Assembly (NCBI RefSeq): GCF_004366355.1
Contig: NZ_SODV01000001.1
Location: 124,001-188,000 of the forward strand
DNA length: 64,000 nucleotides
Direction: 5' to 3'
Source of the DNA: Dinghuibacter silviterrae
GTDB lineage: Bacteria; Bacteroidota; Bacteroidia; Chitinophagales; Chitinophagaceae
Position 1 is the first letter of the stretch. Every line of letters starts with the position of its first letter. The notes below the pieces were generated by a model that was not told the DNA's origin, did not search any database, and saw only the letters and a program-made list of their open reading frames with translations. Positions 50,790-59,798 of this stretch are shown here, piece by piece. A program made the translations under genes and the position numbers.

Positions 50790-53696
50790 TTACCCCCCGC
50801 GACGCCCGCCACCGCCGCCGCCAAATCCACCACCGCCATCACCACCACGCATGCCGCGGGGCATCATCATACCACCGGTGGCCTGGGAGCCCTTGAACTT
50901 CGCCAGCTTGTAGGTGAGGGTGAACATCACGAACCGTTGCAGCACATTCGACTGCGACTGTGTGACCTGGGTTTTGCTGAAGGTCTGGTTATAATTCACG
51001 TTCTCGTTGAGCAGGTCGTTGACGGACACGGCCGCGATCAGACGCTGGTTCATAAACCGGCTCTCCAGGACCGCGTTGATCAGTGTCACGGGTTTGTTGC
51101 CGATGGCTGACGAAAACCCTTGCGGGATCGTATAGATATAATCGTACCTGAACGAGAAGATCTTCAGGAAGTCTACCCGGGCCGACTGCGCGAGGCTCCA
51201 GGTTTGGGTCTGGGTATTGGTTCCACCGGCGGAACCCTGGGTTTTCAGGGAATAGGAGGTGGAATTGAGGGCATAGCTGGCACCCCCGATCACCTCCAGC
51301 CAGTCGCCCTTGTCCATTTCGAAACGAATGGTCTCCGTGGGCTGCCAAGTTTGACCGAGGTCAAGCGCGCCATTGAGGTACTCCGGGTCGTGCGTGAAGT
51401 TCACCTTGCTGCTCAGCGTCAGGATAAACTCCCGGTTGTTGAAGGGCTGGGAAAAATAAGCGTTGGCGCCCGCCGTATAGTAGCCATTGGCATTGACGGG
51501 CATGTAATAGTAGACGGTATTTTTTGCCCCCGGCGTGTAAATGGTATTGGTGGCGATATTCTTGTTGACGATGTTGGTATTGATGTTCAGGAAAAAGGCA
51601 CGGCCCGACAGGTTGTCAAAATTGTTATAGTTGATCACGACATGGTTGTCGAACTCCGGTTTCAGGTTGGGGTTCCCCAGGTTGATGTTCTGCTGGTTCG
51701 TGATGTCGGGCACGGGTTGCAACTGGGTGGGGGTGGGCTGCTGGGACGTTCCCGTATAAAAGATCCGCAGCCGTTTGGTGGTGCTGAACTGATACGCCAG
51801 GCTGCCGATGGGCACGAAGACCAGCTCGTGCTGTTCAAAGTGGTGCAGGGTATCGTCGATCGTCGTCTTGGTATCCAGGAGCGTAGGTTGCAGGGACGCA
51901 CCGATCTGATAGTTGAACTTACGCTCCTTGTGCCGGAACGTCAGCCCCACTTTGTTGGTGACCAGCGTATTGTCCATATTGTTGCTAAGGCTGTCCACGA
52001 AGGTCTCCACCATCTTGGGGTCGAGGCTGTAGACGTTCTTGCTGCTTACATTTTCGCTGCTGCTGTAGGCATAACTCAGCTCCAGGCCTGACTTCAGGCT
52101 CAGGGGCTCGGTATAGGATACCCGGCCGCTGTAGCTGTAGTTGTTGGTTTTGAAAAACGAGACCTGCCGGATCGTATCCGAAAGGTTGGTCAGGTAGTTA
52201 TCCTGGACCGAATAGTTGCTATCGGTTTCCGTGCTGGGACTGGGATTGTCCGTGGCCGTGACCGACAGGGTACGCCCGATCTTGTTAAACTTGTGCATCC
52301 ACAACAGGGTGACGGAAGTGGCGGGCGTGGAATTGTTCCCTTTATAGATCTGGCCGATGCTGGACGTCTGGTTCTTCTGCGTGCTGTCTTCGTAGGTGGT
52401 CTGGGTATTGCTGTTTTGTATGTTGGTCGAATAGTTGAAAGATCCGCGGAACAACAGTGAGTCGTGGCGGGAGAAGCCCCAGCCGACGTTGAGCATGACG
52501 CTGTGTTTTTGCTGGTCGGTCAGCGAATTCGACGCCGAATTGAAATAGGGTTGAGCGATACTGTCCCCCAACAGGTGGGTAAAGGAATTCGTAAGGACCG
52601 TAGATTGCGTTTTCGTATACTGGTAGCTGCCGAAAACGGTGAGGTGGGGTGTAAGGTCGTTGGCGTAGTTGAAGCCGGCCGTTTTGGCATCGTTATACCC
52701 CTGGGCCCCCGAATTGCTCTGGGTCAGGTTGGCCGAGGGCGAGGTGCTTCCACCTCCGCCGCCACCACCCCCACGACCGCCACCGCCCTGAAAGCTGGCG
52801 CCGGCCTGGCTAAACGTGGGGATATTGACGTTGTTGGCGTTCCCGAGAAGCGCCATTTGTTCGGCGTTGTTAAACCGGAAAGCCCGGAGGTATCCTTCAT
52901 ACGGGGTATTGATCTCGTTCCCCGATTCAATCCCGGCGCCAGCGGTGGCGCTGCCGAAATAACCCTGGTTCCGGTCTTTTTTGATGGTGATGTTGATGAT
53001 CTTGGTCCGGTCACCGTCGTCAAAACCCGAGAACTTGGCCTGGTCGCTCTGGTCATCGATCACCTGGATCTTGTCGATGGCGTCCGCGGGGATGTTCTTC
53101 GTGGCCATTTTGGGGTCGCCACCGAAAAAGTCTTTGCCGTTTACCCGGATCTTGGTGACCGTCTGTCCATGCGCGGTCACATTCCCCTGGGCATCCACCT
53201 CTACCCCCGGCAGCTTTTTGAGCAGGTCCTCCGCCACCGCGTCCTTACGGACAGGATAGGCATCCGCACGGTATTCCACTGTATCCTGCATCACCTTGAT
53301 CGGGGGCGCCTGTATGACCACTTCTGCAAGTTCTTTGATCTTTTCCGACATGGGGATGATGCCCACATTGCCGGCCATCGTCGCGGGATACTGAACCCCC
53401 TTTGTCTGATGCCCTATATAACTGATAATCAATATAAAATCACCCACAGGCGTGCGCTCGAAAGAAAAACGCCCCTGGGCATCGGTCAACGTGTGGGCCG
53501 TATCCGTTTTCCCCGCTTCCACGTAGGACACCACGGCCTTTTCCAGGGCCCGGTTCGTTACCGAGTCGCGGATGATCCCCGTAATGGGGCCGCCCGCCGA
53601 GGGCGCGTTGGCGGGGTTCACAGGCTCCACCTGGGCGTGTGACACCGTCCGGGACCCTAAAAAGGCAATGACTATCAGAAGTAAAATTTTCTTCAT
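50790..53696 (-). CDS. TonB-plug outer-membrane beta-barrel protein, paralogue 3
   Basis: A 968-residue paralogue of the two barrels at 39-44 kb. Signal peptide MKKILLLIVIAFLGSRTVSHAQ from 53696, regulatory-like domain (ITGIIRDSVTNRALEKAVV), plug with LPGVEVDAQGNVTAHGQTVT and KIQVIDDQSDQAKFSGFDDG. The loop after the plug is a striking Gly/Arg run (GGGGRGGGGGGGG) followed by STSPS. The C-terminus is also unusual: after the last barrel strand (FVMFTLTYKLAKFKG) a Gly/Arg/Met tail with GGGFGGGGGGRRGG follows, so the terminal strand is internal. It has a consensus -7 box upstream and is divergent from secA. Confidence 0.88.
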   Translation of the reverse strand: MKKILLLIVIAFLGSRTVSHAQVEPVNPANAPSAGGPITGIIRDSVTNRALEKAVVSYVEAGKTDTAHTLTDAQGRFSFERTPVGDFILIISYIGHQTKGVQYPATMAGNVGIIPMSEKIKELAEVVIQAPPIKVMQDTVEYRADAYPVRKDAVAEDLLKKLPGVEVDAQGNVTAHGQTVTKIRVNGKDFFGGDPKMATKNIPADAIDKIQVIDDQSDQAKFSGFDDGDRTKIINITIKKDRNQGYFGSATAGAGIESGNEINTPYEGYLRAFRFNNAEQMALLGNANNVNIPTFSQAGASFQGGGGRGGGGGGGGSTSPSANLTQSNSGAQGYNDAKTAGFNYANDLTPHLTVFGSYQYTKTQSTVLTNSFTHLLGDSIAQPYFNSASNSLTDQQKHSVMLNVGWGFSRHDSLLFRGSFNYSTNIQNSNTQTTYEDSTQKNQTSSIGQIYKGNNSTPATSVTLLWMHKFNKIGRTLSVTATDNPSPSTETDSNYSVQDNYLTNLSDTIRQVSFFKTNNYSYSGRVSYTEPLSLKSGLELSYAYSSSENVSSKNVYSLDPKMVETFVDSLSNNMDNTLVTNKVGLTFRHKERKFNYQIGASLQPTLLDTKTTIDDTLHHFEQHELVFVPIGSLAYQFSTTKRLRIFYTGTSQQPTPTQLQPVPDITNQQNINLGNPNLKPEFDNHVVINYNNFDNLSGRAFFLNINTNIVNKNIATNTIYTPGAKNTVYYYMPVNANGYYTAGANAYFSQPFNNREFILTLSSKVNFTHDPEYLNGALDLGQTWQPTETIRFEMDKGDWLEVIGGASYALNSTSYSLKTQGSAGGTNTQTQTWSLAQSARVDFLKIFSFRYDYIYTIPQGFSSAIGNKPVTLINAVLESRFMNQRLIAAVSVNDLLNENVNYNQTFSKTQVTQSQSNVLQRFVMFTLTYKLAKFKGSQATGGMMMPRGMRGGDGGGGFGGGGGGRRGG

Positions 53697-53727
53697 ATTT
53701 ATGTTTCGCAATTACGAATTATATCGT

Positions 53728-53735
53728 CAAAATTA
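53728..53735 (-). promoter_or_regulatory. -7 element for barrel paralogue 3
   Basis: On the minus strand TAATTTTG matches TAnnTTTG. It lies 31 bases before the start codon at 53696. A TTTG at 53764-53761 could be the -33 element but the spacing (25) is long. Confidence 0.45.
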
Positions 53736-53828
53736 GCTCAAACCCCGCGTCCCTACTGGTCAAATTGATGAGCGGGCCAACCCGTTTCGAGCGGGGGTGA
53801 GTAGGCAGGGCCCGTCATGATTTATTAT

Positions 53829-53836
53829 TACCTTTG
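53829..53836 (+). promoter_or_regulatory. -7 element for secA
   Basis: TACCTTTG matches TAnnTTTG exactly and lies 75 bases before the secA start codon. No good -33 TTTG is seen at 17-23 bases upstream. The position in the 215-base divergent gap is appropriate for the secA transcript. Confidence 0.45.
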
Positions 53837-53911
53837 CCTTCCTGTCATTATGGCTGTCGAGCGGTTCAAGCACCATATTTGAAGGGTTCATTAAATAATA
53901 TAAACCGGTAT

Positions 53912-56900
53912 ATGTTAGGCTATATAGCAAAACTGTTTGGAGGCAATAAAAGCGAGCGGGATACAAAAGAGCTCCTACCCTTGGTGGACAAGATCAATGA
54001 ATATTTTGCCCAGTATCAGACGCTCTCCAACGACGACCTTCGCCATAAAACCCAGGAATTCAAAGAACGCATCAAGGCCCACCTGGCCGAAACTGACGCG
54101 GAAATACAAACCCTCAGCCAGCGGGCCGAAGACCTGCCTGCGGAAGATATACACGGAAAAGACGCGCTCTACGGGGAAGTCGACGAGTTGCGCAAAGGAC
54201 GCGACAAGAAGATCGAGGATATCCTCAAGGAAATCCTCCCTGAAGCTTTTGCGGTCGTCAAAGAAACGGCCCGCCGCCTGGCGTCCGGCACCCCCCTGGA
54301 GGCAACCGCCACCGAACTCGACCGGGAACTGGTGGTTAAACGGGCCAACATGCGCCTGGAAGGGGACAAAATCATTTATAATAACGGCTGGAATGCCGCG
54401 GGAAGTGACATCGTCTGGAACATGGTGCACTATAACGTGCAGCTCATCGGGGGCATGGTGCTTCACTCCGGCAAGATCGCCGAAATGGCCACGGGGGAAG
54501 GGAAAACCCTGGTGTCTACCCTACCCGCCTACCTCAACGCCCTGGCGGGGGAAGGCGTCCATATCGTAACGGTGAACGACTACCTGGCGCGCCGCGACAG
54601 CGAATGGAACGGCCCCCTTTTCGAATTCCTCGGGCTGACCGTCGATTGTATCGACAAACACACGCCGCACACACCCGAACGCCGGAAGGCCTATCTGGCC
54701 GATATTACTTATGGCACCAACAACGAATTCGGTTTTGACTACCTCCGGGACAACATGGTCCAGTCGCCGGACGAAATGGTGCAGCGCAAACACCACTTCG
54801 CCATGGTGGACGAAGTGGACTCCGTCCTCATCGACGACGCCCGTACGCCGCTGATCATCGCCGGCCCTGTCCCCAGGGGAGACGATCAGCAATACCACAT
54901 CCTGAAGCCCAGGGTGGACAAGCTGATCGAAGCTCAGCGCCGGGTGGTGAACCAGTTCCTCAACGAAGGTAAAAAGAAGTTCGCCGAAGGTGACGACGAC
55001 CCCAAGTCCGGAGGCCTGGCGCTTATGCGGGCCTGGAGAGGGTTGCCCAAACACAGCGCCCTGATCAAGTTCCTCAGTGAACCCGGTATCAAGGTCAAGC
55101 TCCAAAAGTCCGAGAACTACTACCTGGCCGACCAGTCCAAGGAAATGCCCAAGGTCGACCACGAGCTCTTTTTCAGCATAGACGAAAAGAACAACAGCGT
55201 GGACCTCACCGACAAGGGTATCCAGATGATCACCCAGTCCGGTGAAGACCCCGAATTCTTTATTTTGCCCGACATAGGGACGACCCTGGCCGACATCGAG
55301 CGTTCCGGTCTGGCCCCCGAGGAAATGCTGGCGAAGAAAGAATCCATGCTCAACGACTACGCCGCCAAGGCCGACCGCATTCATACCGTACAGCAGCTCC
55401 TCAAGGCGTATACCCTTTTTGATAAGGACGACGAATACGTTGTCATCGACGGGCAGGTCAAAATCGTGGACGAGCAGACCGGCCGTATCATGGAAGGCAG
55501 GCGCTACAGCGACGGTCTGCACCAGGCGATCGAAGCAAAGGAAAATGTAAAGATCGAGGCCGCTACACAAACTTATGCCACGATCACGCTCCAGAACTAC
55601 TTCCGCATGTACCACAAGCTCGCCGGTATGACCGGTACGGCCGAAACAGAGGCCGCCGAGCTCTGGGACATCTACAAGCTGGACGTGGTCAACATCCCCA
55701 CCAACGTCTCCGTCATCCGGAAGGACGCCGAGGATCTGGTCTACAAAACCAAGCGCGAGAAATACAAGGCCGTCATCGAAGAGATTACAAAGCTGCGCGA
55801 GGGGGGCCGTCCGGTCCTGGTCGGTACGACCTCGGTGGAAGTGTCCGAACTCCTGAGCCGGATGCTCCGCCAGCAAAATATTCCGCACAACGTCCTTAAC
55901 GCCAAACAACACGCCCGGGAAGCCCAGGTGGTGGCCGAAGCCGGTCTGGCGGGGAACGTCACCATCGCCACCAACATGGCGGGCCGCGGTACCGACATCA
56001 AGCTCGGACCCGGCGTTAAAGATGCCGGTGGCCTGGCCATCCTCGGTACCGAGCGCCACGAAAGCCGCCGCGTCGACCGTCAGCTCAGGGGCCGTTCCGG
56101 CCGTCAGGGCGACCCCGGTTCCTCCCAGTTCTTCGTGTCGCTGGAAGACGACCTGATGCGTATGTTCGGCTCCGACAGGATCGCCGGCATTATGGACAAG
56201 CTGGGGTACAAGGAAGGCGAGGTGATCCAGCACAGCATGATCACCAAGTCGATCGAACGCGCCCAGAAAAAAGTCGAAGAGAACAACTTTGGTATCCGCA
56301 AACGCCTCCTGGAATACGACGACGTCATGAACAAGCAGCGCGGGGTCATCTACGCGCGGAGGAACCACGCCCTCTTTGGGGAGCGCCTGGCCCTCGACCT
56401 GGACAATGCCTTTTACAGCTGCGCCGAGGGGCTCGTCAATTCCTTCAAGGAGAACAACGACTACGAGGGTTTCAAGATGGGTTCCATCATGGACTTCGCC
56501 ATCGATACCCATATCGACGCAGAGTCTTTTACGCGTGTCGACCACGCAAAGCTGTCCGATCAGCTCTATGAAGAAGCCAGGATTAACTACTTCGCCAAGA
56601 GCGCCGACGTCAGCAAACACGCCTTACCCGTTTTCCAGTCCATCCATAGCAAGCAGGGGCCGCACATCGAGAACGTCTATGTGCCCTTTAGCGACGGGAA
56701 GAGGGGTATGCAGGTACTCAGCTCCATGCAAAAGAACCTCAACACCGGTGGCAAGGAACTTATGAATTCCCTGGAGCGGACGATCACCCTGAACATGATC
56801 GACGACTCGTGGAAAGAACACCTCCGGGCGATGGACGACCTCAAACAAAGCGTGCAAAGTGCGGTATACGAGCAAAAAGATCCGCTCGTTATATATAAGG

Positions 56901-57241
56901 TGGAGGCCTTTAGCCTCTTCAAACAAATGGATACGGAGCTCAATAAGAACATCGTCTCTTTCCTTTGTCACGCCAACATCGTCTCTGAATCACCCACACA
57001 GCGCCCGCCCCAGATGAAGGAGCCGCCGAAAGTGGACCTCAGCAAACTGCGCCAGCGGAAAGACGAACTGGTCACCAGCGGGCCCACGGGGGGACATCCC
57101 GGGGAACCCGAATATTACGATCCCGCGGGACCCGCGCCCAAACCGGAGCCGGTAAAGGTCGGCCCCAAAGTAGGCCGTAACGACCCTTGCCCCTGCGGTA
57201 GCGGAAAAAAATTCAAGAACTGTCACGGGAAGGATGCATAA
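53912..57241 (+). CDS. secA: Preprotein translocase ATPase SecA
   Basis: A 1,109-residue SecA; the start MLGYIAKLFGGNKSERD at 53912 matches the family, and the upstream ATG at 53834 is not used. Walker A MATGEGKT is at 192-199 and the DEAD-type box DEVDSVLIDDART begins at 300. NMAGRGTDIKLG and RQLRGRSGRQGDPGSS are the second-motor motifs. The protein is about 200 residues longer than E. coli SecA because of insertions common in Bacteroidota (one near 350-420). The C-terminus carries the zinc motif CPCGSGKKFKNCHG for SecB and ribosome binding. deoC overlaps the last 8 bases. Confidence 0.98.
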   Translation: MLGYIAKLFGGNKSERDTKELLPLVDKINEYFAQYQTLSNDDLRHKTQEFKERIKAHLAETDAEIQTLSQRAEDLPAEDIHGKDALYGEVDELRKGRDKKIEDILKEILPEAFAVVKETARRLASGTPLEATATELDRELVVKRANMRLEGDKIIYNNGWNAAGSDIVWNMVHYNVQLIGGMVLHSGKIAEMATGEGKTLVSTLPAYLNALAGEGVHIVTVNDYLARRDSEWNGPLFEFLGLTVDCIDKHTPHTPERRKAYLADITYGTNNEFGFDYLRDNMVQSPDEMVQRKHHFAMVDEVDSVLIDDARTPLIIAGPVPRGDDQQYHILKPRVDKLIEAQRRVVNQFLNEGKKKFAEGDDDPKSGGLALMRAWRGLPKHSALIKFLSEPGIKVKLQKSENYYLADQSKEMPKVDHELFFSIDEKNNSVDLTDKGIQMITQSGEDPEFFILPDIGTTLADIERSGLAPEEMLAKKESMLNDYAAKADRIHTVQQLLKAYTLFDKDDEYVVIDGQVKIVDEQTGRIMEGRRYSDGLHQAIEAKENVKIEAATQTYATITLQNYFRMYHKLAGMTGTAETEAAELWDIYKLDVVNIPTNVSVIRKDAEDLVYKTKREKYKAVIEEITKLREGGRPVLVGTTSVEVSELLSRMLRQQNIPHNVLNAKQHAREAQVVAEAGLAGNVTIATNMAGRGTDIKLGPGVKDAGGLAILGTERHESRRVDRQLRGRSGRQGDPGSSQFFVSLEDDLMRMFGSDRIAGIMDKLGYKEGEVIQHSMITKSIERAQKKVEENNFGIRKRLLEYDDVMNKQRGVIYARRNHALFGERLALDLDNAFYSCAEGLVNSFKENNDYEGFKMGSIMDFAIDTHIDAESFTRVDHAKLSDQLYEEARINYFAKSADVSKHALPVFQSIHSKQGPHIENVYVPFSDGKRGMQVLSSMQKNLNTGGKELMNSLERTITLNMIDDSWKEHLRAMDDLKQSVQSAVYEQKDPLVIYKVEAFSLFKQMDTELNKNIVSFLCHANIVSESPTQRPPQMKEPPKVDLSKLRQRKDELVTSGPTGGHPGEPEYYDPAGPAPKPEPVKVGPKVGRNDPCPCGSGKKFKNCHGKDA

Positions 57242-57887
57242 CATCGCCTCGTACATCGATCACACGGCGCTGAAACCCACCCTCACGCTGGCGGACGCCG
57301 ACAGGCTGTGCGCCGAAGCCCGGACGTTCGGTTTCGCCGCCGTGTGTATCCCGCCGCCTTTTGTCCGGAGGACCAGGTCCCTGCTCGAAGGTTCGCTCGT
57401 AAAGACCGCCACGGTCATCGGTTTCCCCTTCGGGTATTCGGCCATAGAAGCAAAGGTTTCCGAGGTCTTACTCGCCATCGTTGACGGGGCCGACGAACTC
57501 GACATGGTCATCAACCTTGTGGCCCTCAAAAACAACGACTGGGAATACCTGGCCGGCGAAATCGGCACCATCCTCCCCCTGGTCCATGGCAAGGGGAAGG
57601 TCTTAAAAGTAATCGTCGAAAGCGGTGTCCTTACGCGGGATGAGCTGATCCGTTGTTGCGAGCTTTATGGGGCCGCGGGGATCGACTACCTGAAAACGTC
57701 CACCGGCTACGCCGAAACGGGGGCTACGGTGGAGGCGGTGGAAATCATGCAAAAACACCTACCTTCATCCGTGCATATCAAAGCCTCGGGCGGAATACGT
57801 ACCTTCGCCCAGGCCAAAACGATGATCGACGCCGGCGCGACCCGTATAGGAACGAGCGCCGGAGTGGCCATCGTTCAACCCTCATAA
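57234..57887 (+). CDS. deoC: Deoxyribose-phosphate aldolase
   Basis: A 217-residue class I aldolase splitting deoxyribose 5-phosphate into glyceraldehyde 3-phosphate and acetaldehyde. Lys154 (DYLKTSTGY) forms the Schiff base, Asp90 (GADELDMVI) and Lys183 (HIKASGGIRT) complete the site, and SGGIRT binds the phosphate. The start ATG lies inside the last codons of secA (8-base overlap), which indicates translational coupling. No other nucleoside-catabolism gene is nearby. Confidence 0.97.
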   Translation: MHNIASYIDHTALKPTLTLADADRLCAEARTFGFAAVCIPPPFVRRTRSLLEGSLVKTATVIGFPFGYSAIEAKVSEVLLAIVDGADELDMVINLVALKNNDWEYLAGEIGTILPLVHGKGKVLKVIVESGVLTRDELIRCCELYGAAGIDYLKTSTGYAETGATVEAVEIMQKHLPSSVHIKASGGIRTFAQAKTMIDAGATRIGTSAGVAIVQPS

Positions 57888-57897
57888 TTCTTCCGTT

Positions 57898-58392
57898 ATG
57901 CCCAAAGCAGGAATTGCGCTTCTTTTGCCGATGCTGCTGGCCGCCACCGGTGTGGCTGCGCAGGCGGCGGCCGGCGCTTCGCCCGGGGGGCCCGCCTTCC
58001 GCACGGACACCATCGGCGGGGGCACCATTATCGTCGCGCGGGATACCCGTACAGACCTTTTGATCAGGAAACAGGCGGACTACAATGAAAAGGTCAACCT
58101 GACCCGGAAATACTCCCATGGCTTCCGCATACAGGTGCTCAACACCACCGACCGCTCGGAAGCCATTACCACCAAAACCCGGCTGCTCCAGCTTTTCCCG
58201 CAAGAAAAAGTATACCTGCTCTACCAGGAACCCTATTTCAAGGTCCGCCTGGGTAATTTCAGGGACCGGGAGGAAGCCGACGCCGGGCTCCAGCAGCTCA
58301 ACAAACAATTCCCGGGGAGCTTTGTGATCCCCTCTGCTATCGAACCAAAGCCGGAATGGCTCAAAGAGGCGACTGACAACAGCCCGATGTAA
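57898..58392 (+). CDS. SPOR-domain secreted protein
   Basis: A 164-residue protein with a signal peptide (MPKAGIALLLPMLLAATGVAAQ). From about residue 75 a SPOR domain is visible: HGFRIQVLNTTDRSEAITTKTRLLQLFPQEKVYLLYQEPYFKVRLGNFRDREEADAGLQQL, described by its ends, with the diagnostic FKVRLGNF and the second-repeat NFRDREEA. SPOR domains bind denuded septal peptidoglycan, so a role at the division site is likely. The gene lies 10 bases after deoC and 2 bases before the amidohydrolase. Confidence 0.9.
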   Translation: MPKAGIALLLPMLLAATGVAAQAAAGASPGGPAFRTDTIGGGTIIVARDTRTDLLIRKQADYNEKVNLTRKYSHGFRIQVLNTTDRSEAITTKTRLLQLFPQEKVYLLYQEPYFKVRLGNFRDREEADAGLQQLNKQFPGSFVIPSAIEPKPEWLKEATDNSPM

Positions 58393-58394
58393 CT

Positions 58395-59576
58395 ATGCTA
58401 CGCGAGAAAATCCAACAACTAGCCGACCGATATTCGGATGAATTTATTGCCATCCGCCACCACCTGCACGCCCACCCGGAGCTGAGCTACCAGGAATTCC
58501 AAACCTCCGCCTTTGTACAGGACCGGCTAAAGGCCTGGGGCATTCCGTTCCAGGTAATGGCCGTCACCGGCGTCGTAGGGCTGATCGAAGGGCGAAACCC
58601 CACCAAACGGGTGATCGCGCTCAGGGGAGATATGGACGCCCTGCCCATCACAGAGGCCAACCAGGTCCCGTATACATCCACCCATGAGGGCGTGATGCAT
58701 GCCTGCGGACACGACGTCCATACCACCTGTCTGTTGGGCGCCGCTAAAATACTGCAGGAGACCAGGGACCAGTGGGAGGGCACCGTCAAACTCATCTTCC
58801 AACCCGGCGAAGAAAAAAACCCGGGCGGCGCCAGCCTGATGATCAAGGAAGGCGCGCTGGAAAACCCCAAGCCGCAAGGAATCATCGGACTCCACGTCCA
58901 CCCCGTGCTTGACACCGGTCTGCTCAGTTTCCGCCCGGGCATGGTCATGGCCAGCGCCGACGAAATCTATATGACCATCCGGGGCAAGGGCGGCCATGCC
59001 GCTACCCCCCAGTTGACCACCGATACCATCCTCATCGCTTCCCACCTCGTGGTGGCCCTGCAACAGATCATCAGCCGGAACCGGGACCCCTTCTCCCCTT
59101 CGGTCCTTTCCATCTGTTCCATAGAAGGCGGTCATACCACCAACGTCATTCCCTCGGAGGTCAAGCTCATGGGTACCTTCCGCGCCATGGACGAACAATG
59201 GCGTTTCAAGGCCCACGACCTCATCCGCCGGGAAGCCACCGGTCTCGTCCACAGCATGGGCGGAGAACTCGACCTGCACATCGACGTCGGCTATCCGGTA
59301 CTCTACAACCAGGAAGCCTTTACAAAGAAAAACAAGGCGCTCGCAGCCACCTATCTCGGTGACGCCAAAGTCGAGACAACGGAACTCCGGATGGCCTCGG
59401 AAGACTTTGCCTACTACACCCACGTCATCCCCGGCTGCTTCTTCCGCCTGGGTACCCGCAACGAATCCCTCGGCCTCACCTCCGGCGTCCACACCCCCAC
59501 CTTCAACATCGACGAGCGCGCCATCTCCATCGGCGTGGGGACCATGGCGTGGCTCGGGGCGAATGCCGAAGTCTAA
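58395..59576 (+). CDS. M20-family amidohydrolase
   Basis: A 393-residue zinc/manganese peptidase-fold hydrolase of the M20D branch (N-acyl-amino-acid amidohydrolase, hippurate hydrolase-like). RHHLHAHPELSYQE near 21-34, GDMDALPITE, HACGHDVHTT with Cys104 and His106 as metal ligands, GEEKNPGGASLM with Glu139/Glu140, and GLHVHP are all present, and the dimerisation lid domain follows. Possible substrates are N-acyl or N-acetyl amino acids. It is the last gene of the secA-deoC-SPOR run. Confidence 0.95.
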   Translation: MLREKIQQLADRYSDEFIAIRHHLHAHPELSYQEFQTSAFVQDRLKAWGIPFQVMAVTGVVGLIEGRNPTKRVIALRGDMDALPITEANQVPYTSTHEGVMHACGHDVHTTCLLGAAKILQETRDQWEGTVKLIFQPGEEKNPGGASLMIKEGALENPKPQGIIGLHVHPVLDTGLLSFRPGMVMASADEIYMTIRGKGGHAATPQLTTDTILIASHLVVALQQIISRNRDPFSPSVLSICSIEGGHTTNVIPSEVKLMGTFRAMDEQWRFKAHDLIRREATGLVHSMGGELDLHIDVGYPVLYNQEAFTKKNKALAATYLGDAKVETTELRMASEDFAYYTHVIPGCFFRLGTRNESLGLTSGVHTPTFNIDERAISIGVGTMAWLGANAEV

Positions 59577-59633
59577 TAATCTAATCAAAATCAAACCCAA
59601 GTAGTACCCGCCCGGTCCCAGACCGACCCGCTA

Positions 59634-59745
59634 GTCCCGCAAAGGGGTATGTCCATTTACCTCTTTTCCGCAGAGGTTAAGAGCGATTGGCGTCGTTCAG
59701 TTCTTCTGCGGAAAAGAGGTAAATGGACATACCCCTTTGCGGGAC
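59634..59745. repeat. 41-bp perfect inverted repeat, 30-base loop
   Basis: Arms at 59634-59674 and 59705-59745 are exact inverted copies over 41 bases, starting GTCCCGCAAAGGGGTATG and passing through CTCTTTTCCGCAGA. The loop of 30 bases has no open frame. It lies between the convergent amidohydrolase and ABC permease genes. No transposase, direct-repeat target or long T tract is seen. It is longer and more perfect than a normal terminator and may be a palindromic repetitive element or MITE. Confidence 0.85.
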
Positions 59746-59798
59746 GCTCAAGGTGGTTACGGTAGGTGCACCGGGGTCAACCGGAAACCGGAGAACCC

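Noticed and set aside
54521-56620. A long open frame (about 700 codons) on the minus strand inside secA
   Set aside because: secA is a full-length, motif-complete gene in the plus-strand frame. The antisense frame is open because of the high third-position GC of the real gene and has no recognisable domain.
59634-59745. Insertion sequence ends
   Set aside because: The space between the arms is 30 bases without an open frame, and no transposase or target duplication is visible. At most it is a non-autonomous element.
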